From assembly GCF_001422245.1 (NCBI RefSeq), contig NZ_LMMM01000012.1, positions 276,638 through 340,637 of the forward strand: a stretch of DNA of 64,000 nucleotides, read 5' to 3'. Below the pieces are notes generated by a model. The model was not told where the DNA came from. It saw only the letters and a program-made list of their open reading frames with translations, and searched no databases. Positions 34,382 to 43,677 of this stretch are shown here, piece by piece. A program made the translations under genes and the position numbers. Every line of letters starts with the position of its first letter. Position 1 is the stretch's first letter. The stretch is from Rhizobium sp. Leaf262 (GTDB lineage Bacteria; Pseudomonadota; Alphaproteobacteria; Rhizobiales; Rhizobiaceae).

Positions 34382-36013
34382 ATGCAGGCCATCGTCGAAA
34401 ACCTGAAATCCACTGCCGCGAAGACTGCCGCCACCGATCTTCGCGCCGCTTTTGCCGCAAACGCTAATCGTTTCGAGCAATTCAGCGTGCGCTTCGACGA
34501 TCTGCTGATGGATTACTCCAAATGCGCCGTGAATGACGAGGTGCTGGCGCTTCTTGAAAAGCTGGCCATCGAAGGCGGCGTCGAGAAAAAGCGTGACGAA
34601 ATGTTCTCCGGCGCGGAGATCAACTTCACCGAAGGCCGCGCCGTGCTGCACACGGCACTGCGCAACCGTTCCAACACCCCGGTCCTTGTCGAAGGCAAGG
34701 ACGTGATGCCTGACGTGAACGGCGTGCTGGCTGCTATGGGCAAATTCGCCGATGCCATCCGCTCCGGCACGCTGAAGGGTGCAACCGGCAAAAAGATCAC
34801 CGATATCGTCAACATCGGCATTGGCGGCTCCGATCTCGGCCCGGTCATGGCCACGCTGGCGCTGGCGCCCTTCCACGATGGCCCGCGCGCGCATTTCGTT
34901 TCCAACATCGACGGCGCGCATATTGCCGATACGCTGAAGCTGATCGATCCGGAAACATCGCTCTTCATCATCGCGTCGAAAACCTTCACCACCATCGAGA
35001 CGATGACGAACGCGGCCGCGGCCCGCGCCTTCATCGCCGACAAGCTGGGCGAAGAGGCCGTCGGCCACCACTTCTGCGCTGTTTCCACCGCGCTCGACAA
35101 GGTCGCGAAATTCGGCATCGATAGCGACCGTGTCTTCGGTTTTTGGGATTGGGTCGGCGGTCGCTACTCCATCTGGTCGGCCATCGGCCTGCCGCTGATG
35201 ATTGCCATTGGCCCTGACAATTTCGGCAAGTTCCTGGATGGCGCACATGCCATGGACACCCATTTCCGCGAAGCGCCGGTGCGCCAAAACCTGCCCATGC
35301 TTCTCGGCCTCATCGGCTTTTATCACCGCAATGTGCTGGATTACTCGACCCGCGCCATTCTGCCCTACGACCAGCGCCTGTCGCGCTTCCCGGCCTATCT
35401 GCAACAGCTGGATATGGAATCCAACGGCAAGGGCGTCACCATCGATGGCACGCCTGTCGAAGGTCAGTCCGGCCCTGTCGTGTGGGGCGAGCCCGGCACG
35501 AACGGCCAGCACGCTTTCTACCAGTTGATCCACCAGGGCACGAGCGTCATTCCCGCCGAATTCATGATTGCCGCCAATGGTTTCGAGCCGAAGCTGCGCC
35601 ACCAGCATCAGCTGCTCATCGCCAATTGCCTTGCACAATCGGAAGCGCTGATGAAGGGCCGCACGCTGGCCGAGGCGAAAGAGCAGCTGACCTCCAAGGG
35701 CATGGACGACAAGAAGGCCGATTTCATCGCCCCTCACCGCGTCTTCACCGGCAACCGCCCGTCCATCACCTTCGTCTACGACAAGCTGACGCCGTTTGCG
35801 CTCGGTCGCCTCATCGCGCTTTACGAACACCGCGTCTTCGTGGAAGGCGTGCTGTTCCGCATCAACTCCTTCGACCAGTGGGGCGTGGAGCTTGGCAAGG
35901 AACTGGCAACCGGCCTTCTGCCCGTGGTCGAAGGCAAGGAAAGTGCTGAAGGCCATGACAGCTCGACGCAGGGTCTAGTCAAGGCGCTGTCTGGGCTGGC
36001 GAAGACGGCCTGA
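34382..36013 (+). CDS. pgi: Glucose-6-phosphate isomerase
   Basis: A 543-residue enzyme interconverting glucose-6-phosphate and fructose-6-phosphate. Family signatures include [33 protein letters not shown] (signature 1) and [20 protein letters not shown]. The C-terminal signature with the catalytic Lys is seen as [25 protein letters not shown] precedes the ATG. A strong terminator follows. A 556-residue open frame on minus across the same DNA is a codon-bias shadow. Confidence 0.97.
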   Translation: MQAIVENLKSTAAKTAATDLRAAFAANANRFEQFSVRFDDLLMDYSKCAVNDEVLALLEKLAIEGGVEKKRDEMFSGAEINFTEGRAVLHTALRNRSNTPVLVEGKDVMPDVNGVLAAMGKFADAIRSGTLKGATGKKITDIVNIGIGGSDLGPVMATLALAPFHDGPRAHFVSNIDGAHIADTLKLIDPETSLFIIASKTFTTIETMTNAAAARAFIADKLGEEAVGHHFCAVSTALDKVAKFGIDSDRVFGFWDWVGGRYSIWSAIGLPLMIAIGPDNFGKFLDGAHAMDTHFREAPVRQNLPMLLGLIGFYHRNVLDYSTRAILPYDQRLSRFPAYLQQLDMESNGKGVTIDGTPVEGQSGPVVWGEPGTNGQHAFYQLIHQGTSVIPAEFMIAANGFEPKLRHQHQLLIANCLAQSEALMKGRTLAEAKEQLTSKGMDDKKADFIAPHRVFTGNRPSITFVYDKLTPFALGRLIALYEHRVFVEGVLFRINSFDQWGVELGKELATGLLPVVEGKESAEGHDSSTQGLVKALSGLAKTA

Positions 36014-36066
36014 CGATCTGCAAGCCGCGCATCCGCTGCCGGTCATGTCAGCCTGTACCTATCACG

Positions 36067-36099
36067 AACCCGCTGAACTGATCGGCGGGTTTGTTTTTT
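36067..36099 (+). terminator. Rho-independent terminator of pgi
   Basis: AACCCGC (36067-36073) pairs with GCGGGTT (36085-36091) and is followed by TGTTTTTTC. Confidence 0.85.
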
Positions 36100-36197
36100 C
36101 GCGGGACCTGACGACACCTCACTGCGTAAGCGTGTCCATGCGCTTGAAAATCGTGCGAAAAGCCTATTAACGCTTGGAATTCGGGTCTCGCGCCGAT

Positions 36198-37724
36198 ATG
36201 ACACCAATGGCCCATGCAACAACAGGAACAGGCCTGGTGTTTTCGACCATCACAAACAGGACCGACAGTCGGCAGGCTGACCCGCAGAGCGAGGTACCGG
36301 CCTTGACGAAAGGCCTGTCCGGTCGCCTTCTGTTGCTGACGGTGATTTTCGTCATGATCGCCGAAGTCCTGATCTTCGTACCGTCCGTCGCCAATATGCG
36401 CCTTTCGTGGCTGCGCGACCGGCTCAACACTGCGGCAGCAGCCGGTGTTGTCATCGATGGCCTGCAGACCGAACTGCCCAGAAGCGTCCAGAACGACACC
36501 TTGCTGGCCACCGGTGCAAAGCTGATCGCGCTGAGAAAAGACGGCACCAACACTTTGCTGGCTGCCACCGAAGTCCCACCGAGCGTGGACGATCAATATG
36601 ATCTGTCCGATGTCTCGCAACTGGCTGCCGTGCGGGACGCCTTCTCCGTTTTGCTGTTTGGCGGCAATCGCGTCATTCGTGTGTTCGATGTCATCGGCGA
36701 CAGCAACATGATCATCGAGATCGTCATCGGCGAACACAAGCTGCGCGCTGCGATGATCGCCTATGCTGGCAACGTCTTGATGATTTCGGTTGCCCTGTCC
36801 CTGATTACCGCCAGCCTGATTTTCGTGTCGATCAATCGCATTCTCATTCGGCCCATTCGCCGGCTGACTGTCGGGATGCAGGTGTTTTCAGACCAGCCGG
36901 ATGACCCGTCACGGGTGTTCAGACCCGACGATGGCAGCGATGAGCTTGCCGTGGCAGGTCGACATCTGGCCGACATGCAGACGCAGCTGCAAAAGACGCT
37001 GAAGCAGCAGAAGAATCTCGCCGATCTCGGCCTCGCCGTTTCCAAGATCAACCACGACATGCGCAACATACTGTCGTCTGCCCAGCTGATGTCAGACAGG
37101 CTGGTCGATGTCGAGGACCCCATGGTACGAAGCTTTGCGCCGAAACTGCTGCGCACCATCGACCGCGCCGTGGGCTATACCAGCGAAGTTCTGGCCTATG
37201 GCCAAGCCACAGAAGGCGCGCCGAAGCGCCGTCTTGTCGATCTGGATGAGCTGGTGCAGGACGTCAAGGACATCCTTGCCATCGATCCGACAAGCCGCAT
37301 CGAATTCGTCGATACCGTTCCGCAGGGTCTGCGAATCGATGCCGACAGCGAGCAATTGTTCCGCGTCCTCTACAATCTCTGTCGCAACGCGGTTCAGGCC
37401 CTGCAACAGGCAAGCGACGAAGACTACCCGGACAAGCGCCTGACCATTGCCGCTCAGCGCCACGCAGACGTCGTCAGCATCGTTATCGATGACAATGGAC
37501 CGGGCATGCCTCAAAAAGCCCGCGAGAACCTCTTCTCGGCCTTCCGCGGCTCTGCCCGCTCCGGCGGCACCGGCCTCGGCCTCGTCATCGCGCGTGAGCT
37601 CGTGCTATCGCACAAGGGCACCATCGCGCTCGTGGAAAAATCTCACCACGGTACCCAGTTCCGTATCGAAATCCCTGATCGCCCTGCGACCGAGACACGC
37701 CCCGCGACGGTTGGAGACGCCTGA
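36198..37724 (+). CDS. Membrane sensor histidine kinase
   Basis: A 508-residue kinase with no adjacent response regulator. Two membrane segments (about 43-62 and 192-211) flank a periplasmic sensor of about 130 residues. A HAMP linker (IRPIRRLTVGMQ) leads to a HisKA-like box, VSKINHDMRNILSSAQ, with His near residue 286. The ATPase domain has NLCRNAVQAL, DDNGPGMPQ and GGTGLGLVIAREL. The H box has His-Asp-Met rather than the usual His-Glu, as in the HWE-distant and NtrB-like kinases. The start is uncertain; ATG at 36198 or 36207 is likely and neither has a good ribosome site. The ligand is unknown. Confidence 0.85.
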   Translation: MTPMAHATTGTGLVFSTITNRTDSRQADPQSEVPALTKGLSGRLLLLTVIFVMIAEVLIFVPSVANMRLSWLRDRLNTAAAAGVVIDGLQTELPRSVQNDTLLATGAKLIALRKDGTNTLLAATEVPPSVDDQYDLSDVSQLAAVRDAFSVLLFGGNRVIRVFDVIGDSNMIIEIVIGEHKLRAAMIAYAGNVLMISVALSLITASLIFVSINRILIRPIRRLTVGMQVFSDQPDDPSRVFRPDDGSDELAVAGRHLADMQTQLQKTLKQQKNLADLGLAVSKINHDMRNILSSAQLMSDRLVDVEDPMVRSFAPKLLRTIDRAVGYTSEVLAYGQATEGAPKRRLVDLDELVQDVKDILAIDPTSRIEFVDTVPQGLRIDADSEQLFRVLYNLCRNAVQALQQASDEDYPDKRLTIAAQRHADVVSIVIDDNGPGMPQKARENLFSAFRGSARSGGTGLGLVIARELVLSHKGTIALVEKSHHGTQFRIEIPDRPATETRPATVGDA

Positions 37725-37909
37725 CCGGGCAAAGCCAATTTCAACGTCAGTTCTTTGCCGTGAAAATCACCAAATCAAAAAACACATAAATTTCAAATGT
37801 TTAGTAATTTCATTACACGAAAATGACAATTTCTCAGCAAAATCGCTTGCATTAAAACCGAGGACGTTTTAGAGGATCGCCACGCCAACGGAACATGCTT
37901 CCACGGCAC

Positions 37910-37986
37910 GCACCCGTAGCTCAGCTGGATAGAGCACCAGACTACGAATCTGGGGGTCAGGAGTTCGAATCTCTTCGGGTGCGCCA
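37910..37986 (+). tRNA. tRNA-Arg (anticodon ACG)
   Basis: A complete 77-base cloverleaf. The acceptor stem is GCACCCG/CGGGTGC with discriminator G and encoded CCA (37984-37986). The anticodon arm is CCAGA-CTACGAA-TCTGG with ACG at 37944-37946. The T arm, with TTCGAAT loop, is AGGAG/CTCTT with one weak pair. The accessory-looking gene cassette starts 392 bp downstream. Confidence 0.96.
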
Positions 37987-38378
37987 TTTTTCTTCTAAAA
38001 AATCTGCAAAAGACAATCTGCCAAATGAGCGACCATGCGTGGTCTCTCGCGGAGGCCGAACTGACGCTTTGCATCCTGTTCCATAATCCAATGATGTTTA
38101 AACGGTCTAGCTTTGGGCGCGACGATGTTCATTGCGCATGTCGTTGTTTTCCAAAACCGCTTTTATAGTGTCTTTTCGATCTTTCGTATCAACTGACGAA
38201 AGTAACGCCGGGCACGATAGGTCGATGCACAGTATTTTGAGAAAATTGCACGTCTGGCAATAAGCTTGGCGCAAGCTCGATATCTTTAATGGAAAATAGA
38301 ATATCTCGATTCAAATCAAAATAAGAACGGCGATGACAAAGTTCGTCGGCAGGTGAGCTGCAACGGGGCAGTTTTAAG
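37987..38378 (+). other. 392-bp AT-rich gap downstream of tRNA-Arg, no gene seen
   Basis: The stretch between the tRNA and the cassette is visibly richer in A and T than the core genes. It has no good ORF. I looked for a copy of the tRNA 3' end (an attachment site) here and after the cassette and saw none. The cassette promoter should lie here, but no sigma-70 element stands out. Confidence 0.5.
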
Positions 38379-39041
38379 ATGAGTGATCTTGCTAAAAGTC
38401 ATATTCTGGCACATCGCGGCAGTTGGAACGACAGTATTACAAAAAACTCACGCGAAGCGTTCTCCCGTGCACTTTTGGCTGGCTATGGGCTGGAAACGGA
38501 TATCCGCGATCTCGATGGGGCGCTGGTCGTTTCCCATGATCCGCCAAAAACGTCCGACGACATCATTTCATTTGAATGGCTTCTCGATTTCTACGTTTCC
38601 AACAAATGTGACGGGGTGCTCGCACTCAACATCAAATCCGATGGATTGGCCACGATCGCTGACGACACTCTTCGACGTTATGGCGTTTCGCAATATTTTG
38701 TGTTCGACATGTCCATTCCTGACATGCTTGCCTATTTGAAAGCAGATATGCCTGCCTACAGCCGTGTGAGCGAATATGAGCCCGAACCTGCTCTGGCTGA
38801 CCGATGCTCGGGCATCTGGCTGGATAATTTCACGGGCCAGTTTCCTCAAGTTGCAGCGGCGGTCAAACTTCAGGCACTGGGCAAGCCGATCGCGGTTGTC
38901 TCCCCTGAGCTCCACAGGAGACCGCATCTAGCTGTCTGGGAAGAGCTGAGTAACAGGGTCGATCTGACCATGTCTTCCATATTGCTGTGCACCGATTTTC
39001 CGGATGAGGCGGCGTCATTTTTCAGGAGTGCAACATTATGA
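38379..39041 (+). CDS. Glycerophosphodiester phosphodiesterase-like protein
   Basis: A 220-residue protein with the GDPD-type TIM-barrel start: LAHRGSW (first catalytic His), then GLETDIRDLDGALVVSHDPP, holding the usual E-x-D metal pair and second His. Next, LNIKSDGL sits where most GDPDs have an acidic metal ligand in a ...EIK motif; here it is Asn. The protein has no signal peptide, unlike many periplasmic GDPDs, so a cytoplasmic role is likely. It is first in a four-gene cassette and overlaps the HAD gene as ATGA. It may act on a nucleotide- or glycerol-linked phosphodiester; the substrate is unknown. Confidence 0.75.
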   Translation: MSDLAKSHILAHRGSWNDSITKNSREAFSRALLAGYGLETDIRDLDGALVVSHDPPKTSDDIISFEWLLDFYVSNKCDGVLALNIKSDGLATIADDTLRRYGVSQYFVFDMSIPDMLAYLKADMPAYSRVSEYEPEPALADRCSGIWLDNFTGQFPQVAAAVKLQALGKPIAVVSPELHRRPHLAVWEELSNRVDLTMSSILLCTDFPDEAASFFRSATL

Positions 39042-39772
39042 TCAAAGCGGTTCTGTTCGACATGGACGGCGTCCTCATCGATGCCAAGGATTGGCACTAT
39101 GAGGCGCTTAACCGCGCTCTTGAATTGTTCGGTTACACCATCAGCCGAGAGTCCCATCTGTCGACCTTTGACGGTCTGCCGACCCGCCGCAAGCTGGAGA
39201 TTCTGAGTGCGGCCCACGGTCTGCCAAGTGGGCTGAGTGACCTGATCAACAATCTCAAGCAGAACTATACGATCGAGCTTACGCATTTGCGTTGCAAGCC
39301 GGTCTTCCACCATCAGAAAGCTCTGTCACGATTGCACAAAAGTGGTCGCAAGATCGCCGTTTGCTCGAACTCCATCCGCAACTCGATTGAAGTGATGATG
39401 CGGCTTGCGGCACTGACACCTTTCATCGACGAGATCATTTCCAATGAAGACGTGGTCAAGGCCAAGCCTGATCCAGAAATGTATCTCTCTGCGATGCAGC
39501 GCTTTGGCGTCGAACCGCATGAGTGCCTTATCTTGGAAGATAACGAGCATGGAATACGCGCCGCCCGCGCAAGCGGCGGTCATGTGCTTGTCGTGGGGAC
39601 ACCGGCAGACGTGACCTACGAACGCATCATGGCCCGTATCAACGAAATCGAGCTTGCGGAAATGACGCAATTGCTCGCAGAAGGCGCGGACGCGGACGCC
39701 AACATTTTGATGAATAGCCGTGTTTCGGGAAATGTCGGCAACAACGATATTTCACCACGCAAGATAGCGTAA
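39038..39772 (+). CDS. HAD-family phosphatase (beta-phosphoglucomutase-like)
   Basis: A 244-residue HAD subfamily IA hydrolase with all four motifs: FDMDGVLIDAK (I), CSNSIRNS (II), the Lys in VVKAKPDPEMYL (III) and LEDNEHGIRAA (IV). The cap region of about 60 residues fits phosphatases of small phosphorylated metabolites. It extends about 30 residues beyond the usual end, with an Ala/Asp-rich tail. It is coupled to the GDPD-like gene and followed by nucleotidyltransferase genes, so dephosphorylation of a sugar- or polyol-phosphate intermediate before or after nucleotide activation is plausible. Confidence 0.82.
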   Translation: MIKAVLFDMDGVLIDAKDWHYEALNRALELFGYTISRESHLSTFDGLPTRRKLEILSAAHGLPSGLSDLINNLKQNYTIELTHLRCKPVFHHQKALSRLHKSGRKIAVCSNSIRNSIEVMMRLAALTPFIDEIISNEDVVKAKPDPEMYLSAMQRFGVEPHECLILEDNEHGIRAARASGGHVLVVGTPADVTYERIMARINEIELAEMTQLLAEGADADANILMNSRVSGNVGNNDISPRKIA

Positions 39773-39790
39773 CATCAGTCAGGATTCGCT

Positions 39791-41317
39791 ATGCAGATTC
39801 TCATGCCGATTGCCAGCCACTCCCAGTTCTTTCCCGAACAGGAGTATTTCTTTCCCAAGCCGTTGATCGAAATCGCTGGCAAACCGATGATAGACTCGGT
39901 CGTATCGGCTTTGAAGACGTCGATTCCCGGCGCCCGCTTCTGCTTCATCATCTCTGCCGATGATGCGCGGAAGTTTTCTCTCGATGAAACCTTGAGAATT
40001 GTCGGCGGACACCATACCCGGGTTGTGCAACGCGTTGGCGAGACCAAAGGCGGGCTTTGTTCAGCACTTCTTGCAGGCGACGAACTTGACCACGAACAGC
40101 CACTCGTCATCTGCAACAGCGATCAGATCATCGATGTGCCCCTCATGGACATCCTCGAAAAATTTCAGCAGGACGATGTGGCGTCCGGCGTCATCACCTT
40201 TCGCTCAGTCCATCCCAGATGGTGCTACATCGTGCCAGAGGAGCATGGCCGTGTCGCCCAGGCAGCGGAAAAGCGTGTGGTCTCCGATATCGCCATTGCC
40301 GGTTTCTACTATTTCAAACGCGCAGGGGATTTCTTCGCTGCCGCTCGTCGCGCTATTCTCAGCAGCGATGAGGTCGATGGACAATATTACTTTTCGGCCG
40401 CGCTCAACCAGATCATCCTTCAGGACATGACCGTCGCTTATGTGAAAATCGACGCGTCCAAATATTATAGTTTCTATTCACCGGAAAAAGTCGCGGAATT
40501 TGCCGCTACCGAACTTGCGGCCAATCTGCGTGATCAACCAACGACCGACACACTCATCAACGTTATGATACCTGCTGCCGGTGAGGGAAGCCGCTTTGCC
40601 AAGCAGAATTGGCGCAAACCCAAGCCCTTCATCAATGTCGATGGACGTATGATGCTCGAGCATGTCATCGAAAACGTTTGCCCGACAAACGCGAGTGCCA
40701 CGGTCTTGCTGCGCGCCGAACATATCAAGACATGTGGTGCCGATGTGGAGCGTCTGAATGAGATGGGCGTGACCATTCGAACGGTCGACCGCCTGACTGA
40801 AGGAACCGCCTGTACCTTGCTCCTTGCGCGCAGCACCTTCGACAACGACCAGCCAATGCTCGTTGCAAACTCCGATCAATGGGTCGATTTCGACTGCAGT
40901 GCTTTCGTCAAGGATTGCCTTGATCGCAAGCTCGACGGTTCTATCCTGGTGTTTCGCGATGCCGATATGGACCCGAAATGGTCTTTTGCAAAAGTCGATG
41001 AGAATGGGCTGGTAACAGAGGTCGCCGAGAAAAAGCCGATTTCCGATCTCGCGACCGTCGGCATCTACCTATTTCGTCGTGGCTCCGATTTTGTTCGTGC
41101 GGCCATTGACATGATTGCCAGCAATGACCGCGTCAACAACGAGTTCTACACCTGCCCGGCTTACAATTATATGATCCGCAACGGTGCCAGGATCGGGGTC
41201 TACGAGGTCGGCCGCGATGCGATGAAGGGTCTTGGAACGCCAGAAGATCTGACTGCATTTCTGGTCGAGCGTGGAGCGCCTGTGTCGGTCGATGCGCCGA
41301 TGTCGATGGCCGGTTGA
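39791..41317 (+). CDS. Tandem nucleotidyltransferase-like protein
   Basis: A 508-residue protein with two NTP-transferase-fold halves. The C-terminal half (from about residue 255) has the canonical start IPAAGEGSRFAKQNWRKPKP and NSDQWVDFD. The N-terminal half begins MQILMPIASHSQFFPEQEYF then FPKPLIEIAGKP; its glycine loop is replaced by ASHS although KPL and NSDQ remain. One half may therefore be catalytic and the other structural or differently specific. AGGA lies seven bases before the ATG. It forms part of the cassette beside tRNA-Arg. Sugar-1-phosphate or alditol-phosphate activation is the family role; the substrate is unknown. Confidence 0.75.
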   Translation: MQILMPIASHSQFFPEQEYFFPKPLIEIAGKPMIDSVVSALKTSIPGARFCFIISADDARKFSLDETLRIVGGHHTRVVQRVGETKGGLCSALLAGDELDHEQPLVICNSDQIIDVPLMDILEKFQQDDVASGVITFRSVHPRWCYIVPEEHGRVAQAAEKRVVSDIAIAGFYYFKRAGDFFAAARRAILSSDEVDGQYYFSAALNQIILQDMTVAYVKIDASKYYSFYSPEKVAEFAATELAANLRDQPTTDTLINVMIPAAGEGSRFAKQNWRKPKPFINVDGRMMLEHVIENVCPTNASATVLLRAEHIKTCGADVERLNEMGVTIRTVDRLTEGTACTLLLARSTFDNDQPMLVANSDQWVDFDCSAFVKDCLDRKLDGSILVFRDADMDPKWSFAKVDENGLVTEVAEKKPISDLATVGIYLFRRGSDFVRAAIDMIASNDRVNNEFYTCPAYNYMIRNGARIGVYEVGRDAMKGLGTPEDLTAFLVERGAPVSVDAPMSMAG

Positions 41318-41323
41318 TGGACG

Positions 41324-42034
41324 ATGGCAGGTTCTGACGTCACCATTGTGGTTCCCCTGGCAGGACCGGATTTCGTGTCAGCGGATGGCAGCGTAAAGGC
41401 GCTCAAGAATATCGGCGATCCTCAGCCGTTTTTGCAGGCGACATTAATGCAGCGCCCGTGGGCCGGGAAGGTCGCGCCTACGGCCTATACATTCGTTTTG
41501 CACGATCGGCGCGAAACCCGTGCTTTTGCGGAGTCGCATCTGGAGGCCTGGTTTCCCGGTTGCAAAGTCGTTTTCATCTCTCACTTCACCGCTGGTGCCG
41601 CTCTCAGCAGCCTGGCTGGCGCTGCCGTACAACTTGGCAGCGACAATCGACCGTTGCTGATCGACCTTGCTGACATCCTGTACACGACGGACCTCGATCC
41701 AGCGCGCCATTTTGACGAAAACCCTACTGATGGCGGCATTGCTTTGACCTTTGCCAGCACCAATCCAATCTACAGCTACTTGCGGAAGGACGCCCATGGC
41801 AAAGTTGTCGAAGCCGCAGAAAAAAAGGTCATTTCCGAAGAAGCCTCGGCTGGAACCTATGCGTTCAAAAGCGGTCCGGTTTTTTTACGAGCGGTTGCTC
41901 ATGCTCTAGAAAACGCGTCGACGCAGACCTATCGCGACTTGTTCTTCGTCTGTCCGCTTTTCAATGGCGTGATCGCTCAGTCGCTGAACGTAGCGGTTCA
42001 CGGTGTAACCAACATACGAGACGTGAAATCATGA
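41324..42034 (+). CDS. Degenerate nucleotidyltransferase-like protein
   Basis: A 236-residue protein that aligns by eye with the two halves of its upstream neighbour. VTIVVPLAGPDFVSADGSVK replaces the glycine-rich loop, NIGDPQPFLQAT replaces the KPL region, and LLIDLADILYTTDL replaces NSDQ. TNPIYSYLRKDAHGKVVEAA and the motif EKKVISEEASAGTYAF match the neighbour's EKKPISDLATVGIYLF. The missing active-site residues suggest a pseudo-enzyme or altered chemistry. It begins seven bases after the preceding gene, and its stop overlaps a 32-codon frame. Confidence 0.65.
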   Translation: MAGSDVTIVVPLAGPDFVSADGSVKALKNIGDPQPFLQATLMQRPWAGKVAPTAYTFVLHDRRETRAFAESHLEAWFPGCKVVFISHFTAGAALSSLAGAAVQLGSDNRPLLIDLADILYTTDLDPARHFDENPTDGGIALTFASTNPIYSYLRKDAHGKVVEAAEKKVISEEASAGTYAFKSGPVFLRAVAHALENASTQTYRDLFFVCPLFNGVIAQSLNVAVHGVTNIRDVKS

Positions 42035-42129
42035 TGCCGTTATCAAAACGACAGGCCGACATCAGGAATGTGACGACAGATAGACCTGCCGACGAAAATA
42101 AAAGGGTTTCATCACTCCAACGCGGTTGA
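42031..42129 (+). pseudogene. Short overlapping frame, possible remnant of a fifth cassette gene
   Basis: A 32-codon frame (MMPLSKRQADIRNVTTDRPA...) begins with an ATGA overlap to the previous gene, just like the other internal junction of the cassette, and then stops. It could be the 5' end of a lost fifth gene or just chance. No family can be assigned. Confidence 0.3.
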
Positions 42130-42274
42130 GGCCCGGTCTGCCTGAAGAACGACATATGCCCGTTTCGCGGCTGGCTTATGTAGGGCTATTCTGCAATAAG
42201 GGAGCAATTGATTGCCGAGGCTCTCGCTCGTCATTTTGACGATGGAACCTCCGTCCTGCTCCCGGAGTATCGGA

Positions 42275-43606
42275 ATGGCCGCAAGGCTCGTTGCTTTAGT
42301 TACCCTGCTTGCCTTTCTTGTCAGTTGCGGCGGACGTCCTATCGGGGTCATGACACCCACAGGGCAAGTCGTGCAGGGCACGTCTGCGGTCAACCTGCTT
42401 GTGGCGACCACGCGTGCGCCGTCCGATGACAAGGCGATTCTGTTTGGCGGTGAGCGTGGTACGGGATTGAAGGTGGATGCCATAACCGTGTCCATTCCAC
42501 CTGCGGCGAACCGCAAGGTAGGCCAGGTGCAATGGCCGAAGAAGCTGCCTGCCGATCCACTCAAGAATTTCACCACCGTTTCCGTCGAGCCGATTGCCGA
42601 TGAGGCGCAAAGCCGCAGCTGGATCAAGCGCCACAGCCTGAAGAGCAAGCGCGTGCTGGTCTTCGTGCACGGCTTCAACAACCGCTATGAGGAATCGGTC
42701 TATCGCTTTGCGCAGATCGTCCATGATTCCGGCTCCGATGTGATGCCGGTCGTGTTTACATGGCCATCGCGCGCCAGCGTGTTTGATTATAATTACGATA
42801 AGGAAAGCACCAATTATTCCCGCGATGCGCTGGAAGAGATGCTGACACGGCTGGCCAAAGATGGCTCGATCAATGATGTTACCATCATGGCGCATTCCAT
42901 GGGTACCTGGCTTGCGGTGGAGGCTTTGCGCCAGATGGCGATCCGCCATGGCCGGGTTTATCCCAAGATCAACAATGTCATTCTGGCTGCACCCGATCTC
43001 GATGTGGATGTGTTTGCCCGGCAATACGCCAGCCTTGGCAAGGAAAAGCCGAAATTCACGCTGTTCGTCTCTCAGGATGACCGGGCGCTCAGCCTCTCGC
43101 GTCGCATTTCCGGCAATGTCGACCGCCTCGGCCAGATCGATCCGTCAGCGGAGCCCTATCGCAGCCAGTTGGAGAGTGCTGGAATCACCGTGCTTGACCT
43201 GACCAAGCTGAAATCCGGTGACAATCTCAACCATGGCAAGTTCGCTGAAAGCCCCGAGGTCGTGCGCCTCATCGGCGACCGGTTGATTGCCGGGCAGACG
43301 GTAACGGATTCCGATGTCGGCCTCGGCGAAGCCATCGGTGCCGTGGGCATTGGTGCCGCGCAGACGGTCGGCACGGCGGCGAGCGTCGTGGTCAGCGCAC
43401 CGATTGCGGTGTTCGATCCGCGCACGCGGGAAAACTACGGGCGACAGGTCGAGCGCCTTGGTCGCTCCGTGGGTAACACGGTCGGTTCGGTGGGAGACAC
43501 GGCAACCAGCGTTGTCGATCCGCAGGCACTGAACGGAAGCACACGACGGTCGAACGACTGCAGCCTGTCTATCAATCGCGGAAATTCCGAATGCCGGGAT
43601 CGCTGA
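42275..43606 (+). CDS. Alpha/beta hydrolase lipoprotein (DUF900)
   Basis: A 443-residue predicted lipoprotein. Signal MAARLVALVTLLAFLVSC ends in the lipobox LVSC, so Cys18 would be lipidated. The hydrolase domain has the oxyanion segment VLVFVHGFNNRYEESV, the nucleophile motif MAHSMGTWLAVEAL and the later NVILAAPDLDVDVF. This is the DUF900 type. The C-terminal 100 residues form a low-complexity tail. The ATG at 42275 is chosen because GGAG lies seven bases upstream and the signal peptide then starts cleanly; the frame extends further upstream. Its substrate is unknown. Confidence 0.86.
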   Translation: MAARLVALVTLLAFLVSCGGRPIGVMTPTGQVVQGTSAVNLLVATTRAPSDDKAILFGGERGTGLKVDAITVSIPPAANRKVGQVQWPKKLPADPLKNFTTVSVEPIADEAQSRSWIKRHSLKSKRVLVFVHGFNNRYEESVYRFAQIVHDSGSDVMPVVFTWPSRASVFDYNYDKESTNYSRDALEEMLTRLAKDGSINDVTIMAHSMGTWLAVEALRQMAIRHGRVYPKINNVILAAPDLDVDVFARQYASLGKEKPKFTLFVSQDDRALSLSRRISGNVDRLGQIDPSAEPYRSQLESAGITVLDLTKLKSGDNLNHGKFAESPEVVRLIGDRLIAGQTVTDSDVGLGEAIGAVGIGAAQTVGTAASVVVSAPIAVFDPRTRENYGRQVERLGRSVGNTVGSVGDTATSVVDPQALNGSTRRSNDCSLSINRGNSECRDR

Positions 43607-43677
43607 ACACGCAATATACAAACAGTATTTTATCGGATATGACCGGCTGATAATAATCCATTTTCGGAGTGGTCCCC

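Noticed and set aside
34286..35956. 556-codon open frame on minus across pgi
   Set aside because: It mirrors pgi codon positions and encodes a His/Gly/Asp-rich sequence without known motifs; pgi on plus is certain.
37987..42211. tRNA-Arg attachment-site duplication flanking the cassette
   Set aside because: I looked for the tRNA 3' end sequence after the cassette and saw no copy, and there is no integrase gene, so no att site is claimed.
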